Shown: positions 51,643-62,682 of the stretch, piece after piece | How the letters are laid out: every line of letters starts with the position of its first letter | Numbering within the stretch: position 1 is the first letter of the stretch | Assembly: GCF_040256395.1 (NCBI RefSeq) | Contig: NZ_CP158299.1 | Location: 1,269,501-1,333,500, forward strand | Length of the DNA: 64,000 nucleotides | Origin: Deinococcus sonorensis KR-87 | GTDB taxonomy: Bacteria; Deinococcota; Deinococci; Deinococcales; Deinococcaceae | Direction: 5' to 3' | Translations under genes and position numbers: made by a program | The notes under the pieces: model-generated | Seen by the model: only the letters and a program-made list of their open reading frames with translations | Told to the model about the DNA's origin: nothing | Database searches by the model: none

Positions 51643-53294
51643 ATCTGCTGGCCCTGAAGCTGCGCGGGCTGTGGAATGCCCTGCGGCGCGGCCCCCGGGC
51701 CGGCTTCGTGCTGCTGGCGCTGCTGGGAGCGCTGCTCGTGTGGGCCGAGGTCGGCGGCACCGTGCGGGCGCTGACCTTCCTGGGCGGCTTCGGGTTCATC
51801 GGGCTGGGGGTGTTCCGGCGGGTGCTGGAGACCGGGCTGCTGGTGCTGCTGTCGGGTGTGACCTTCTCGGCCGTCACCACCGCCATCAGCACCCTGTACC
51901 TTTCCGAGGACCTGAACTTCCTGCTGGCCCTGCCGCTGCCGGTGCGGCGGGTGTTCGGGCTGAAGGTGCTGGAGACCTTCCTGGCGGCGGCGCTGGTGCC
52001 TACGCTGCTGACGGTGCCGCTGCTGGTGGGCCTGGGGCTCTACCGCGCCGCGCCCGCGTGGTTCTACCCGCTGGCCGTGCTGGTGAGCGTGCTGGTCTAT
52101 GCGCTGCCTGTCGGGCTGGGCGCGCTGCTGGCGGTGCTGCTGATGCGGCTGGCCCCGGTGGACCGGGTGCGTGAGGTGGCCACCGCGCTGGGCGTGCTGA
52201 TCAGTGCGGCACTGGTGTGGGCGCTGCGATCGCTGCACCCGGAACGGCTGCTGTCGCGCGCCGCCGACCCGGCCCAGCTGGACGGCGTGCTGCGCGAGCT
52301 GTCGGGCGGCGGGGGCAGCCTCGCCTGGCCGCAGGCCTGGGCCGCCGAGACGATGTGGCAGGCAGCGCTGGGCCACCTCAGCCCGGCGCTGTGGCCGCTG
52401 CTGCTGGTCACGCCGGGCCTGCTGCTGCTGGCCACCCTGCTGGCCGGACACGCGTATCAGGCCGGCTGGGCCCGTCAGCAGAGCAGCGCGCGCCTGCGGC
52501 TGGACGCGGCCACCCGGCCCCCGAACCGGCTGGAACAGCTGGCGGGCCGGCTGGGAGTGAGCGGCCTGCTGGCGGCCCGCGACCTGCAGCTGACCCGCCG
52601 CGACCCCACCCAGTGGAGCCAGCTGCTGGTGCTGGTGGCGCTGGCGGCGGTGTACCTGGTGAGCATCCGCAGCCTGCCGTTGCCGCCCATTCCGCAGTTC
52701 CGGGGCATCCTGGGGTACGTGCAGCTGGCGTTTCAGGGCTTCGTGGTGGCGGGGGTGGGGGTGCGGCTGGCGTTTCCGGCCATCAGCCTGGAGGGCCGCG
52801 CCTACTGGCTGCTGCGCACCTCGCCGCTGACCGCGTGGCAGCTGGTGCGCGCCAAGTATGTGGCGCTGCTGCCGGTGATGCTGGCGCTCAGCCTGACGCT
52901 GGCCGGCAGCAGCGCCGCCCTGCTGGGCCTGGGGCCGCTGCTGCTGCTGGCCTCGCTGCTGATCGGGGCCGCCAGTGCCCTGCTGATCACCGCGCTGGGG
53001 GTGGGGCTGGGGGCCGCCCTGCCGCGCTTCACCGCCGACAACCCGGCAGAGATCGGCTTCTCGGCTGGCGGGCTGATCTACACGCTGCTGGGCCTGCTGA
53101 CCAGCCTGCTGCTGCTGGCGCTGCTGGCCCGCCCCGCCTACCTGAGCGTGGCGCTGCCGGGCCTGTATCCGGGCCTGAGCGCCCTCTGGACCGGCTGGGG
53201 GCTGGGCGGCCTGCTGGCGTTGCTGCTCTTCACCCTGCTGGGCAGCTGGGGCGCGCTGCGCTGGGGCGCGGCGCGGCTGGACCGGCTGGAGTAG
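51639..53294 (+). CDS. ABC exporter permease
   Basis: A 551-residue membrane protein with about 12-14 hydrophobic segments and a large central loop. It opens with a basic amphipathic stretch, then TAISTLYLSEDLNFLLALPLPVRRVF near 85-110, a motif of the putative ABC exporter (ABC-2-like) group. The second half has AISLEGRAYWLLRTSPLTAWQLVRAKY near 390. Start is GTG, overlapping the ATPase stop. The two genes form an exporter; no regulator is adjacent. Confidence 0.88.
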   Translation: MNLLALKLRGLWNALRRGPRAGFVLLALLGALLVWAEVGGTVRALTFLGGFGFIGLGVFRRVLETGLLVLLSGVTFSAVTTAISTLYLSEDLNFLLALPLPVRRVFGLKVLETFLAAALVPTLLTVPLLVGLGLYRAAPAWFYPLAVLVSVLVYALPVGLGALLAVLLMRLAPVDRVREVATALGVLISAALVWALRSLHPERLLSRAADPAQLDGVLRELSGGGGSLAWPQAWAAETMWQAALGHLSPALWPLLLVTPGLLLLATLLAGHAYQAGWARQQSSARLRLDAATRPPNRLEQLAGRLGVSGLLAARDLQLTRRDPTQWSQLLVLVALAAVYLVSIRSLPLPPIPQFRGILGYVQLAFQGFVVAGVGVRLAFPAISLEGRAYWLLRTSPLTAWQLVRAKYVALLPVMLALSLTLAGSSAALLGLGPLLLLASLLIGAASALLITALGVGLGAALPRFTADNPAEIGFSAGGLIYTLLGLLTSLLLLALLARPAYLSVALPGLYPGLSALWTGWGLGGLLALLLFTLLGSWGALRWGAARLDRLE

Positions 53295-53389
53295 CGGCGC
53301 CGCGGGTCATTTGCCTGACACACGTCCCGCCGCATTCGTTTACACTAAGAACAATTCAAGGTTCGTCACATCAGAGGAGCGTGGGCAGA

Positions 53390-53701
53390 GTGCAGTTGGT
53401 CAGGGGCGCACATGAATTCGAGTACCGCGATCAGCAGGGCATCGACCGGCTGGGCCAGGCCGACATCTGGGCCTCGCCCAACGGCGAGCGGGCGGTGCTG
53501 GTGCTGAAGAATGTGGACGGCGGCCTGAGCGGCGACGAACGCGGCACGCTGCTCGACAATGCCCGCCGCGCCTTCTGGATGCTGGCCTCCAGCCTGCTCC
53601 CGTTTCTGGTGCCGCAGGCGCGGCTGGAAGTGTACGTGCTGCGCCCCGGCGAACAGCGCGAGGACGGCCCGACCAAGCCGCGCGCCCTGATTCTGACCTG
53701 A
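53390..53701 (+). CDS. hypothetical protein
   Basis: A 103-residue soluble protein with one EFEYRDQQGIDRLGQADIWASPNGERAVLVLKN stretch and a C-terminal RLEVYVLRPGEQREDGP. I do not recognise a family; the first part looks beta-rich. Two GTG codons are possible starts: 53381 lies 1 nt after GAGGAG, 53390 lies 10 nt after it, so 53390 is preferred. TACACT at 53341-53346 may be the -10. It ends 1 nt before the asparaginase gene on the other strand. Confidence 0.6.
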   Translation: MQLVRGAHEFEYRDQQGIDRLGQADIWASPNGERAVLVLKNVDGGLSGDERGTLLDNARRAFWMLASSLLPFLVPQARLEVYVLRPGEQREDGPTKPRALILT

Positions 53702-53702
53702 G

Positions 53703-54691
<989 letters not shown>

Positions 54692-54695
<4 letters not shown>

Positions 54696-55621
54696 ACGCG
54701 GGCCGCTTCGACGAGTTCGGCGGCGCCCTGCTTGAGCATGTCCTCGGCCAGCTCCGCGCCCAGGTCGGCGCACTCGCTGGCGTCACCGGTGGTGCTGCCG
54801 CTCAGCACGCGCGAGCCGTCCAGCGCCGCTACCCAGCCTTCCAACGTCAGCACGCCGTTCTTGATGGTGGCGTGCGCGCCCACCGGGGCCATGCAGCCGG
54901 CGCCCAGCCCCGCCAGGAACTCGCGCTCCGCCGTGACCCGGTCGTCGGTGGTGCGGTCGTGGATGGCGTAGGCCACCTCCACCGAGAGGTCGTCGTCGCT
55001 GCGGGTTTCCAGCGCCAGGGCGCCCTGGCCCGGCGCCGGCAGCAGGATGCCCGGCTCGATGAACTCGTCGATGCGGTGGCGCTGCTCGGTGCGGATCAGG
55101 CCAGCCGCCGCCAGGATGATCGCGTCGTACTCGTCGCCGCCCAGCGCCGCCAGCCGCGTGTCGATGTTGCCGCGCAGGTCCTTGACGATCAGGTCCGGGC
55201 GAAACGCCTGCAGGAAGGCCCGCCGGCGCACGCTGCTGGTGCCGATGCGGGCGCCCTGCGGCAGCTCCGCGAGGCGCTTCATGCCTTCCCGGCCCACCAG
55301 CACGTCACGCGCGTCCACACGTTTGGGAATGCTGGCCACCTCCAGCTCGTCCGGCTGGCTGGTCGGCAGGTCCTTGAGGCTGTGCACGGCGATGTCGATG
55401 CGCTTGTTCAGCAGCGCGTCCTCAATCTCCTTGACCCACAGGCCCTTGTTGCCCTTCTCCACCAGACTGCTCAGTGACTCGCGGCTCCGGTCGCCCTTGG
55501 TGCTGATGGTCTGGATCCGGAAATCGGTATCCGGCCATTCTTCCTTGAGGCGGGCCACAACCCAGTGCGTCTGCGCGAGAGCCAGGGTGCTGCCCCGCGT
55601 ACCGACCGTGATAGAACGCAT
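54692..55621 (-). CDS. hemC: porphobilinogen deaminase (hydroxymethylbilane synthase)
   Basis: A 309-residue enzyme: VGTRGSTLALAQTHWV near 6-21, STKGDRSRE, DIAVHSLKDLPT, GTSSVRRRAFLQAFRPDL and RGNIDTRLAAL in the middle, and the cofactor Cys in LGAGCMAPVGAH near 230-242. It joins four porphobilinogen molecules. A consensus TATAAT (minus) precedes ATG 55621 by 9 nt. The other haem genes lie 21 kb away, with asparaginase downstream as the second gene. Confidence 0.96.
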
Positions 55622-55730
55622 AACCCAGGCATTATAGGCACAAGTGGGCGCCAGATGAACGCCTGTGAAGCCATACAGAAAGCGGGCGACCCTGGGCGCG
55701 GCGTTTCCGCACCGGTATCGCCCGCCCGGA

Positions 55731-55804
<74 letters not shown>

Positions 55805-55827
55805 CCAAGGCTGTCTTCAGCCCTGGG

Positions 55828-55833
55828 AGTATA
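55828..55833 (-). promoter_or_regulatory. -10 element of tRNA-Gln
   Basis: TATACT on the minus strand, 24 nt before the tRNA 5' end. A GGCTG/CAGCC inverted repeat lies between it and the tRNA. Confidence 0.5.
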
Positions 55834-55870
55834 GACGCCGCGCGTGCAGCCGGTCAAGGAAGGGTGCTCC

Positions 55871-56974
55871 TCAACGGCCGTACACCACCCGCCGCAGCAG
55901 CGCCTCCATCGGCCCGCGCCGGAAGCGGCGCAGCAGCGGCGCGGAAATCCACAGCTGCACCGCCCCCAGCGCCAGCGCGATCAGCAGGCACGGCAGCGCG
56001 CCCAGCCGCGCATACAGGCCCAGGCCGTACGGGTAGAACAGCGTGGTCATCAGCAGCGACTGGGTCAGGTAGTGGGTCAGGGCCAGTTGACCGGCGGCGG
56101 CAAAGCGGCGCAGCCCGCCGGCCTGACCTGCCGCGACCGCCAGCCCGACCAGCCCCACGTACCCGAGCCCCAGCGCCAGCCCGCCCGACATCCGCACCGG
56201 CACCGCCCAGTACCCGGCCTGGGCGGTGGACAGGCTGTTCAGCCACGCGAGCAGCAGGCCCAGCGGCACCCCCAGCGCCACCCCGCCCCAGGCCAGCCGC
56301 CGCAGCAGCGGCCGGTGCTCGGCGGGCCGCTGCAGCACGCCCGCCTGCTGGGCCGCCGCGCCCAGCAGCAGCAGGCACAGCAGCCAGGGGGCGTTGTAGA
56401 GCAGGTTGTCAGTGAAGGTGGACAGGTAGCTGCTGGCGCGCTGCTGCACCAGCGGCAGGTAGTGCTGCAGGTCAGCGGTGCGCTGCACCGTGGTCCAGCG
56501 GTGCAGTGCCGGAACCGCGAGCGCTTCCAGGCTGCGGGCCAGCAGCCAGTACGCGCCCAGCGCGGCAGCAAGCACGGTCAGCCGCCCGCTGCTCAGGCGC
56601 AGGGTCAGCGGCACCAGCAACAGCAGGCCCAGCAGGGCGTAGCTGGCGATGATGTCGCCGTGCCACAGCAGCACCGCGTGCAGGCTGCCCAGCGCCAGCA
56701 GCACCAGCAGGCGCCGCAGCAGTAGGGCCAGGTCGTGCCGGGCCAGCAGGGCGGCCACCCCAGCTCCGAACAGCATGGCAAAGATGCTGATGAAGCGGCC
56801 GTTGAACAGCACGTCAATCACCACCTGGGCCACCCGGTCCGCGCCGTGCTGCCGCCACTCGTCGTAGCCGGCAAAATCCTGCATGTTGACCCACAGGATG
56901 CCCAGGATGGCCAGGCCGCGCAGGATGTCCGGCAACGGGTGGCGTTCGGTGGGGCGGACGGCGCTGGAGATCAC
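55871..56974 (-). CDS. DUF418 (YeiB-like) membrane protein
   Basis: A 367-residue protein with about ten transmembrane segments. LPDILRGLAILGILWVNMQDF near 14-34, the FNGRFISIFAMLFGAGVA loop near 57-75, and a C-terminal AAGQLALTHYLTQSLLMTTLFY segment are those of the YeiB/DUF418 family, related to membrane acyltransferases. Function is unknown. Start is GTG 56974, 6 nt after CATGAT (minus). Confidence 0.9.
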   Translation of the reverse strand: MISSAVRPTERHPLPDILRGLAILGILWVNMQDFAGYDEWRQHGADRVAQVVIDVLFNGRFISIFAMLFGAGVAALLARHDLALLLRRLLVLLALGSLHAVLLWHGDIIASYALLGLLLLVPLTLRLSSGRLTVLAAALGAYWLLARSLEALAVPALHRWTTVQRTADLQHYLPLVQQRASSYLSTFTDNLLYNAPWLLCLLLLGAAAQQAGVLQRPAEHRPLLRRLAWGGVALGVPLGLLLAWLNSLSTAQAGYWAVPVRMSGGLALGLGYVGLVGLAVAAGQAGGLRRFAAAGQLALTHYLTQSLLMTTLFYPYGLGLYARLGALPCLLIALALGAVQLWISAPLLRRFRRGPMEALLRRVVYGR

Positions 56975-56991
56975 TCCTGCATCATGGCACC

Positions 56992-57345
56992 ATGCAGAGC
57001 GTCCCGGAACTCAGACAGGCGTGTGCGGCCCTGCGCGGCAGCACCGAAACGTTTCCCTTCGGCCCCGACACGCTGGTGTGGAAGGTGGGTGGGCGCATCT
57101 ACGCGCTGTGCGGCCTGCAGGACGACCCGCTGACCCTCAGCGTCAAGGGCGTGCCGGAGCAGGCAGAGCAGCTGCGGGCCGAGCATCCGGCCATTGCGCC
57201 CGGCTATCACCTCAACAAGCGGCACTGGCACACCCTGACGCTGGACGGTTCCCTGCCCGGACCGCTGGTGCTGGAGCTGCTGCAGGGAAGCTACGCCCTG
57301 GTGGTCGCGGGCCTGCCGCGCGCCGTCCGGGCCACGCTCGGCTGA
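56992..57345 (+). CDS. MmcQ/YjbR-family protein
   Basis: A 117-residue protein with the CyaY-like double-wing fold pattern: ETFPFGPDTLVWKVGGRIYALCGL, then LSVKGVPEQAEQLRAEHPAIAPGYHLNKRHWHTLTLDGSL, which is the typical end (PGYHLNKxHW). The family is thought to bind DNA, but a clear role is not known. The 17-nt space to the divergent DUF418 gene leaves little room for a promoter. Confidence 0.92.
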   Translation: MQSVPELRQACAALRGSTETFPFGPDTLVWKVGGRIYALCGLQDDPLTLSVKGVPEQAEQLRAEHPAIAPGYHLNKRHWHTLTLDGSLPGPLVLELLQGSYALVVAGLPRAVRATLG

Positions 57346-57352
57346 GCGCGGG

Positions 57353-57712
57353 TCACGGCACCAGAACGCAGCCGCTTAACGCCGGCTGGCCGCCCTGGGT
57401 GCGGCGCATGGTGGCGGTGTTGCCCCGGCTGAACCACGCGAACTGGGCATTCTGATAATGGGTGCCGCTGGCGTCGCGCACCAGCCGCAGAATGCGTGTC
57501 CGCCCGGCGAAGGTGACGCGGGCGGTGCCGGTGCGCTGCTCCACCTGCACCTGCACGCCGCCCTGGCAGCGGTAGGTGGCCCGGGCGATCACAGGGTCCG
57601 CCGGGGCGGCCGCGGACGGTGGGGGACCGCCGTCCGCCCGCGCGGCTCCGGCAGCAAGGGCGGCGACACACGACAGCAGCAGCGGCCAGCGGGTGGAGCG
57701 GAGCGGGGTCAT
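57353..57712 (-). CDS. MliC-like lysozyme inhibitor
   Basis: A 119-residue exported protein. The signal is LLLSCVAALAAGAARA, with a lipobox-like LLSC. The C-terminal MliC domain shows ATYRCQGGVQVQVEQR, TARVTFAGRTRILRLV, ASGTHYQNAQFAWFSRGNTATM and a late Cys (SGCVLV) for the disulfide. MliC inhibits c-type lysozyme at the cell surface. CATACT (minus) is 5 nt before ATG 57712. Confidence 0.88.
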   Translation of the reverse strand: MTPLRSTRWPLLLSCVAALAAGAARADGGPPPSAAAPADPVIARATYRCQGGVQVQVEQRTGTARVTFAGRTRILRLVRDASGTHYQNAQFAWFSRGNTATMRRTQGGQPALSGCVLVP

Positions 57713-57767
57713 GGCTGAGTATGTCACTCGCGTCCCGGGCCCCGGAGAGGGGCGGATGAGCCGGGGT

Positions 57768-58379
57768 TCATGGGGCGCGGGCCGCCGGCGGTGCGGGCAA
57801 CAGATCCGTGGCCACCACACCGAACTGCACCACCTGCCCCCCAGCGTTCAGGCCGATGATCAGGGTCCAGGTGCGGGGCGTCCCGCGCTCGAACCGGGCC
57901 GTGCGGGTGTAGTACTGCACCGGACCGTCCTGATGCAGCTCCTCACTCAGCAGTTGCCCCTCGTTCCCGTAGGCCCGCTGCCCGCCGGTCCGGTAGGCCA
58001 GGAAAGCCGGGTAGCTGCCCCACTGCGCCTGCACCTCGGGCGTGAAGGCCTTCCAGAGCGGGGCCATCTGCCCGGCATACAGGTGCCGGGTCAGGGTGCG
58101 GGCACGGTCCAGGGCCACGGACCGGGGCGTGGAGGCCGGCTTCGGGGGCCGCCTTACCAGCGGGTGCGCCTGAACCACCGGCTCCGCTGCAGGGGGGGCC
58201 GGGGTGCTGGGCCGGGTCGGCACGGAGGCCACGGTGGGCGTCGTCTGGGGCGCGGGGCTGTGAGTCACGGACCGCTGGGCCGGGTGCCGCAGCAGGGTCA
58301 GCAGTCCTGGCCCGCCGAACACCGCCAGCGCGGCGAGCGCCGGCAGGGTGGCGATGGCAAATTCGGTGGCTCGGCCCAC
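57768..58379 (-). CDS. membrane-anchored protein with proline-rich linker, paralogue 1
   Basis: A 203-residue protein: an N-terminal transmembrane segment (ATEFAIATLPALAALAVFGG), a Pro/Thr/Ala-rich linker of about 55 residues, and a C-terminal domain starting RTLTRHLYAGQMAPLWKAFTPEVQAQWG near 90. The C-terminal part resembles DUF3887/NTF2-like domains. Start is GTG 58379, 5 nt after GGAGG. Related in order and sequence to the next gene. No function known. Confidence 0.8.
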   Translation of the reverse strand: MGRATEFAIATLPALAALAVFGGPGLLTLLRHPAQRSVTHSPAPQTTPTVASVPTRPSTPAPPAAEPVVQAHPLVRRPPKPASTPRSVALDRARTLTRHLYAGQMAPLWKAFTPEVQAQWGSYPAFLAYRTGGQRAYGNEGQLLSEELHQDGPVQYYTRTARFERGTPRTWTLIIGLNAGGQVVQFGVVATDLLPAPPAARAP

Positions 58380-58444
58380 AGCGTCCTCCAGATGCCCCAG
58401 GATAGAGGGGGGCAGATGGGCTGGATGTGACCTGTGCCTGGCCC

Positions 58445-59656
58445 TCAGTCCGGCGTGTGCAGTTTGGCGCGCTGATGCGGCAGCACCCCTCCGGTGACCA
58501 TTCCGAACGACACCACGCGGCCGCTGCCGTCCAGCCCGAAGATCACGGTGGTGCCGCCCGGCGCGTTCTTGAAGCGGGCCAGCCGGCTGTAGTACGTCAC
58601 GCCCCGGCCGCGCGTCACGGTCTCGTCCAGCACCGCCGTTTCGTTGCCCAGCCGCTTCAGGGTGGCCCGCTGATACGCCTGCAGCCGGTTCAGGCTGAGC
58701 CAGCGCGCCCGCGCCGGCGGCAGGAAGGCGGCCCACACCCGGGGCAGCTCACCGTGATACAGCTGCCGGGTCAGCGCCCGTCCGCGGGTCAGTTCGGTGG
58801 CGGGCGCCGGGGCCGGGGCTTGTGGGTGGACGGTCGGCGTGGGCGCGGCCGCTGCGGGCCGGGGCACGGCCCGCGCCACGGGCACCGGCTTCGGTCGGAC
58901 GACCGGCGCGGTGGCGACGCGGTGCGGCGTGGCCTGGGCGTGGGGCCGAACCGTCACCGCGTTGGCCGGCGCGGGTGTCGGCCGGGTGCGTGTGGTCGCC
59001 GGGTGCGCCGGTGTCTGGGCCGGTTTTGCCACAGCTGGTTTTGAAGGAGTCGGTCTGGCTGCGGCAGGTGTGGTGGGGGCTGGCTTCGTTGCCAGTTTCG
59101 TCTGCGCTGGCCTGGTCGCGGTGGGCTTCGCGGGGACCGGGCGGTGAACCGTGGGCGCCGGGGTGGCCTTCACCGGAGCCGATTTCACCGGCGCGGGTGT
59201 GGGCCGGGCGCGGGCCGCCGGAGCCGGCTGAACCCGGGTGGTCGGGTGCGCGGCGGACGGGTGCCGTACAGGTGGGGAGGCACGGGCCGCCGGATGCGGC
59301 GTGGCCGGACGAACGGTGGCCGGATGCTTCACGGGGGCCCGGGTGAGGGGGTCGGCGACGGCCGTGGGCCGGGGGAGGGGGGCCGCCTGCCGCGTGGGCC
59401 GGGCCGGAATCTGGGCCGCCGGGGGCGCGGGCGGAGTGGGGAGCGCTTTGGCCGGGGTCTGCAGCGCGGGCACTGCACCGCCGCTGCTCAGCAGGGGTAC
59501 CGCGCTGGGCCGGTGCGGGGCGCTCAGCGGGATGGGTGTGGCGAGCCCCGGCGCCGGATCGTGGTTGAGCAGCCTCGACAGGTCGCCGGCAAAGAACGCG
59601 GCGACGGCCAGCACCGCCGGTACCGTGGCAATCACAAGCTCGGTCGTTCGCGTCAT
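58445..59656 (-). CDS. membrane-anchored protein with very long proline-rich linker, paralogue 2
   Basis: A 403-residue protein: TM segment TTELVIATVPAVLAVAAFFAG at the start, then about 250 residues of Pro, Ala, Thr, Arg, Lys and His, and a C-terminal domain RALTRQLYHGELPRVWAAFLPPARARWL near 300. The two ends are clearly homologous to the previous protein, while the linker is about four times as long. The linker is strongly basic and must be extended, so it could span the cell wall. The last domain may sense or bind a wall component; this is inference. Confidence 0.82.
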   Translation of the reverse strand: MTRTTELVIATVPAVLAVAAFFAGDLSRLLNHDPAPGLATPIPLSAPHRPSAVPLLSSGGAVPALQTPAKALPTPPAPPAAQIPARPTRQAAPLPRPTAVADPLTRAPVKHPATVRPATPHPAARASPPVRHPSAAHPTTRVQPAPAARARPTPAPVKSAPVKATPAPTVHRPVPAKPTATRPAQTKLATKPAPTTPAAARPTPSKPAVAKPAQTPAHPATTRTRPTPAPANAVTVRPHAQATPHRVATAPVVRPKPVPVARAVPRPAAAAPTPTVHPQAPAPAPATELTRGRALTRQLYHGELPRVWAAFLPPARARWLSLNRLQAYQRATLKRLGNETAVLDETVTRGRGVTYYSRLARFKNAPGGTTVIFGLDGSGRVVSFGMVTGGVLPHQRAKLHTPD

Positions 59657-59714
59657 CGGGTCCCTGCCTTTGCCTCAGAGTACGGGAGGGGGCCCCGGAC
59701 CGCATGAGGAGCGG

Positions 59715-59736
59715 CAAGACTGCCTCCACAGTCTTG
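59715..59736. terminator. hairpin downstream of the acyl-CoA carboxylase gene
   Basis: CAAGACTG and CAGTCTTG form a perfect 8-bp stem with a 6-nt loop between the carboxylase gene end and the proline-rich paralogue start, both on the minus strand. Confidence 0.4.
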
Positions 59737-59763
59737 ATGAAGCATGAATGGAGGCCGGCGGCC

Positions 59764-61338
<1,575 letters not shown>

Positions 61339-61381
61339 GTGGGCCTCAGCATAGCGGGAAGCGGAGGGCAGGCCACACAGA

Positions 61382-61410
61382 AGCGCCCCGGCACAGCTCG
61401 CCGGGGCGCT
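61382..61410. terminator. terminator downstream of pilT
   Basis: AGCGCCCCGGC and GCCGGGGCGCT form a perfect 11-bp stem with a 7-nt loop, just after pilT (minus strand); TTCTGT follows on that strand. Confidence 0.75.
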
Positions 61411-61424
61411 TTGTCTGCTGCGCT

Positions 61425-62651
61425 TCAGCCGCGACCGTAGGGCTTGGCGGGCATGCCCGAGAGGGTGGCGCCGCTGGCCGGCAGCCCGGTGGAGGGCCGC
61501 CCCACTCCCTGCGGCTGCACCGACGACACGTCCGGGCCGCCCTGGCCGCTCAGGTTGGTGCTCATGGGGATCTGGGCGCTGGCATTCGGGTCGTTGGCGA
61601 GGCGCGCGAACTCCTTGCTGTCCACTGCCCGCTCCATGCCGGTGTCGTGCGAGATCACGCGGCGGCGGTACAGGCCCGCCAGGTAGGCGTCCATGGTGAC
61701 CATGCCCTCGCGCAGCCCGGTCTGCATCACCGAGGTGATCTGGTAGGTCTTGCCCTCGCGGATCAGGGCGCGCACCGCCGGGTTGGCGATCAGCAGCTCA
61801 TACGCCAGAATCCGTCCGCCGTCCATCCTGGGCAGCAGCTGCTGGGTCATGACCGCCACCAGGTTGTTGGCCAGCTGCACCCGGATCTGCTCCTGCTGCT
61901 CCTCCGGGAACACGTCCACGATGCGGTCGATGCTCTCCGGGGCGCTGTTGGTGTGCAGGGTACCCATCACCAGGTGCCCGGTCTCGGCGGCGGTCACGGC
62001 CGCCTTGATGGTCTCGTAGTCGCGCATCTCGCCCACCAGGATCACGTCGGGCGCCTGACGCAGCACCGCCCGCAGCGCGTTCTGGAAGTCCATGGTGTCG
62101 GAGCCGACCTCGCGCTGGTTCACGATGCTGTTCTTGTGCGGATGCATGAACTCGATCGGGTCCTCGATCGTCATGATGTGCATCTTCTTGTTCTGGTTGA
62201 TGTAGTCGATCATGGCGGCCAGCGTGGTGCTCTTGCCGGAGCCGGTGGGGCCAGTCACCAGCACCAGTCCGCGCGGCGCGTTGGCAATCTCCACCACGTT
62301 CGGCGGCAGGCCCAGGTCGCCCACCGACTTGATGGTGGTGGGAATCAGACGCATCACGCCGCCCACCGACCCGCGCTGCATGAAGGTGTTGACGCGGAAG
62401 CGCGCCCGCTCGCCCAGCGCGAAGCTGAAGTCCAGCTCGCGCCGCTCCTCGAAGCTGCGCTGCTGCTTTTCGTTCATCATGCTGTACATCAGCTTGCGGG
62501 TGTCGGTGGCCGAGAGCTCGGCGAAATCGTAGCCGGTGTACACGCCGTGAATCTTGAACTGCGGCGGCAGTCCGGCCGTCACGATCACGTCGGAGGCGTT
62601 CTTCTCGGCGGCGAGGCGCAGGATATCGGTGATGTCGGTGGCAGTCTGCAT
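61425..62651 (-). CDS. pilT: type IV pilus retraction ATPase PilT
   Basis: A 408-residue ATPase: PAS-like N-terminal part with ASDVIVTAGLPPQFKIHG, Walker A GPTGSGKST at 134-142, the Asp box IMTIEDPIEFMH, Walker B-region ILVGEMRDYETIKAA, the His box HLVMGTLHTNSA, and the AIRNLIRE-like motif as AVRALIREGKTYQI. The last 40 residues are disordered. Drives pilus retraction, for twitching and DNA uptake. It follows pilB after 31 nt. Confidence 0.96.
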   Translation of the reverse strand: MQTATDITDILRLAAEKNASDVIVTAGLPPQFKIHGVYTGYDFAELSATDTRKLMYSMMNEKQQRSFEERRELDFSFALGERARFRVNTFMQRGSVGGVMRLIPTTIKSVGDLGLPPNVVEIANAPRGLVLVTGPTGSGKSTTLAAMIDYINQNKKMHIMTIEDPIEFMHPHKNSIVNQREVGSDTMDFQNALRAVLRQAPDVILVGEMRDYETIKAAVTAAETGHLVMGTLHTNSAPESIDRIVDVFPEEQQEQIRVQLANNLVAVMTQQLLPRMDGGRILAYELLIANPAVRALIREGKTYQITSVMQTGLREGMVTMDAYLAGLYRRRVISHDTGMERAVDSKEFARLANDPNASAQIPMSTNLSGQGGPDVSSVQPQGVGRPSTGLPASGATLSGMPAKPYGRG

Positions 62652-62682
62652 AGGTGCTCCTTGGTGGACGGGCAGGGACAGC

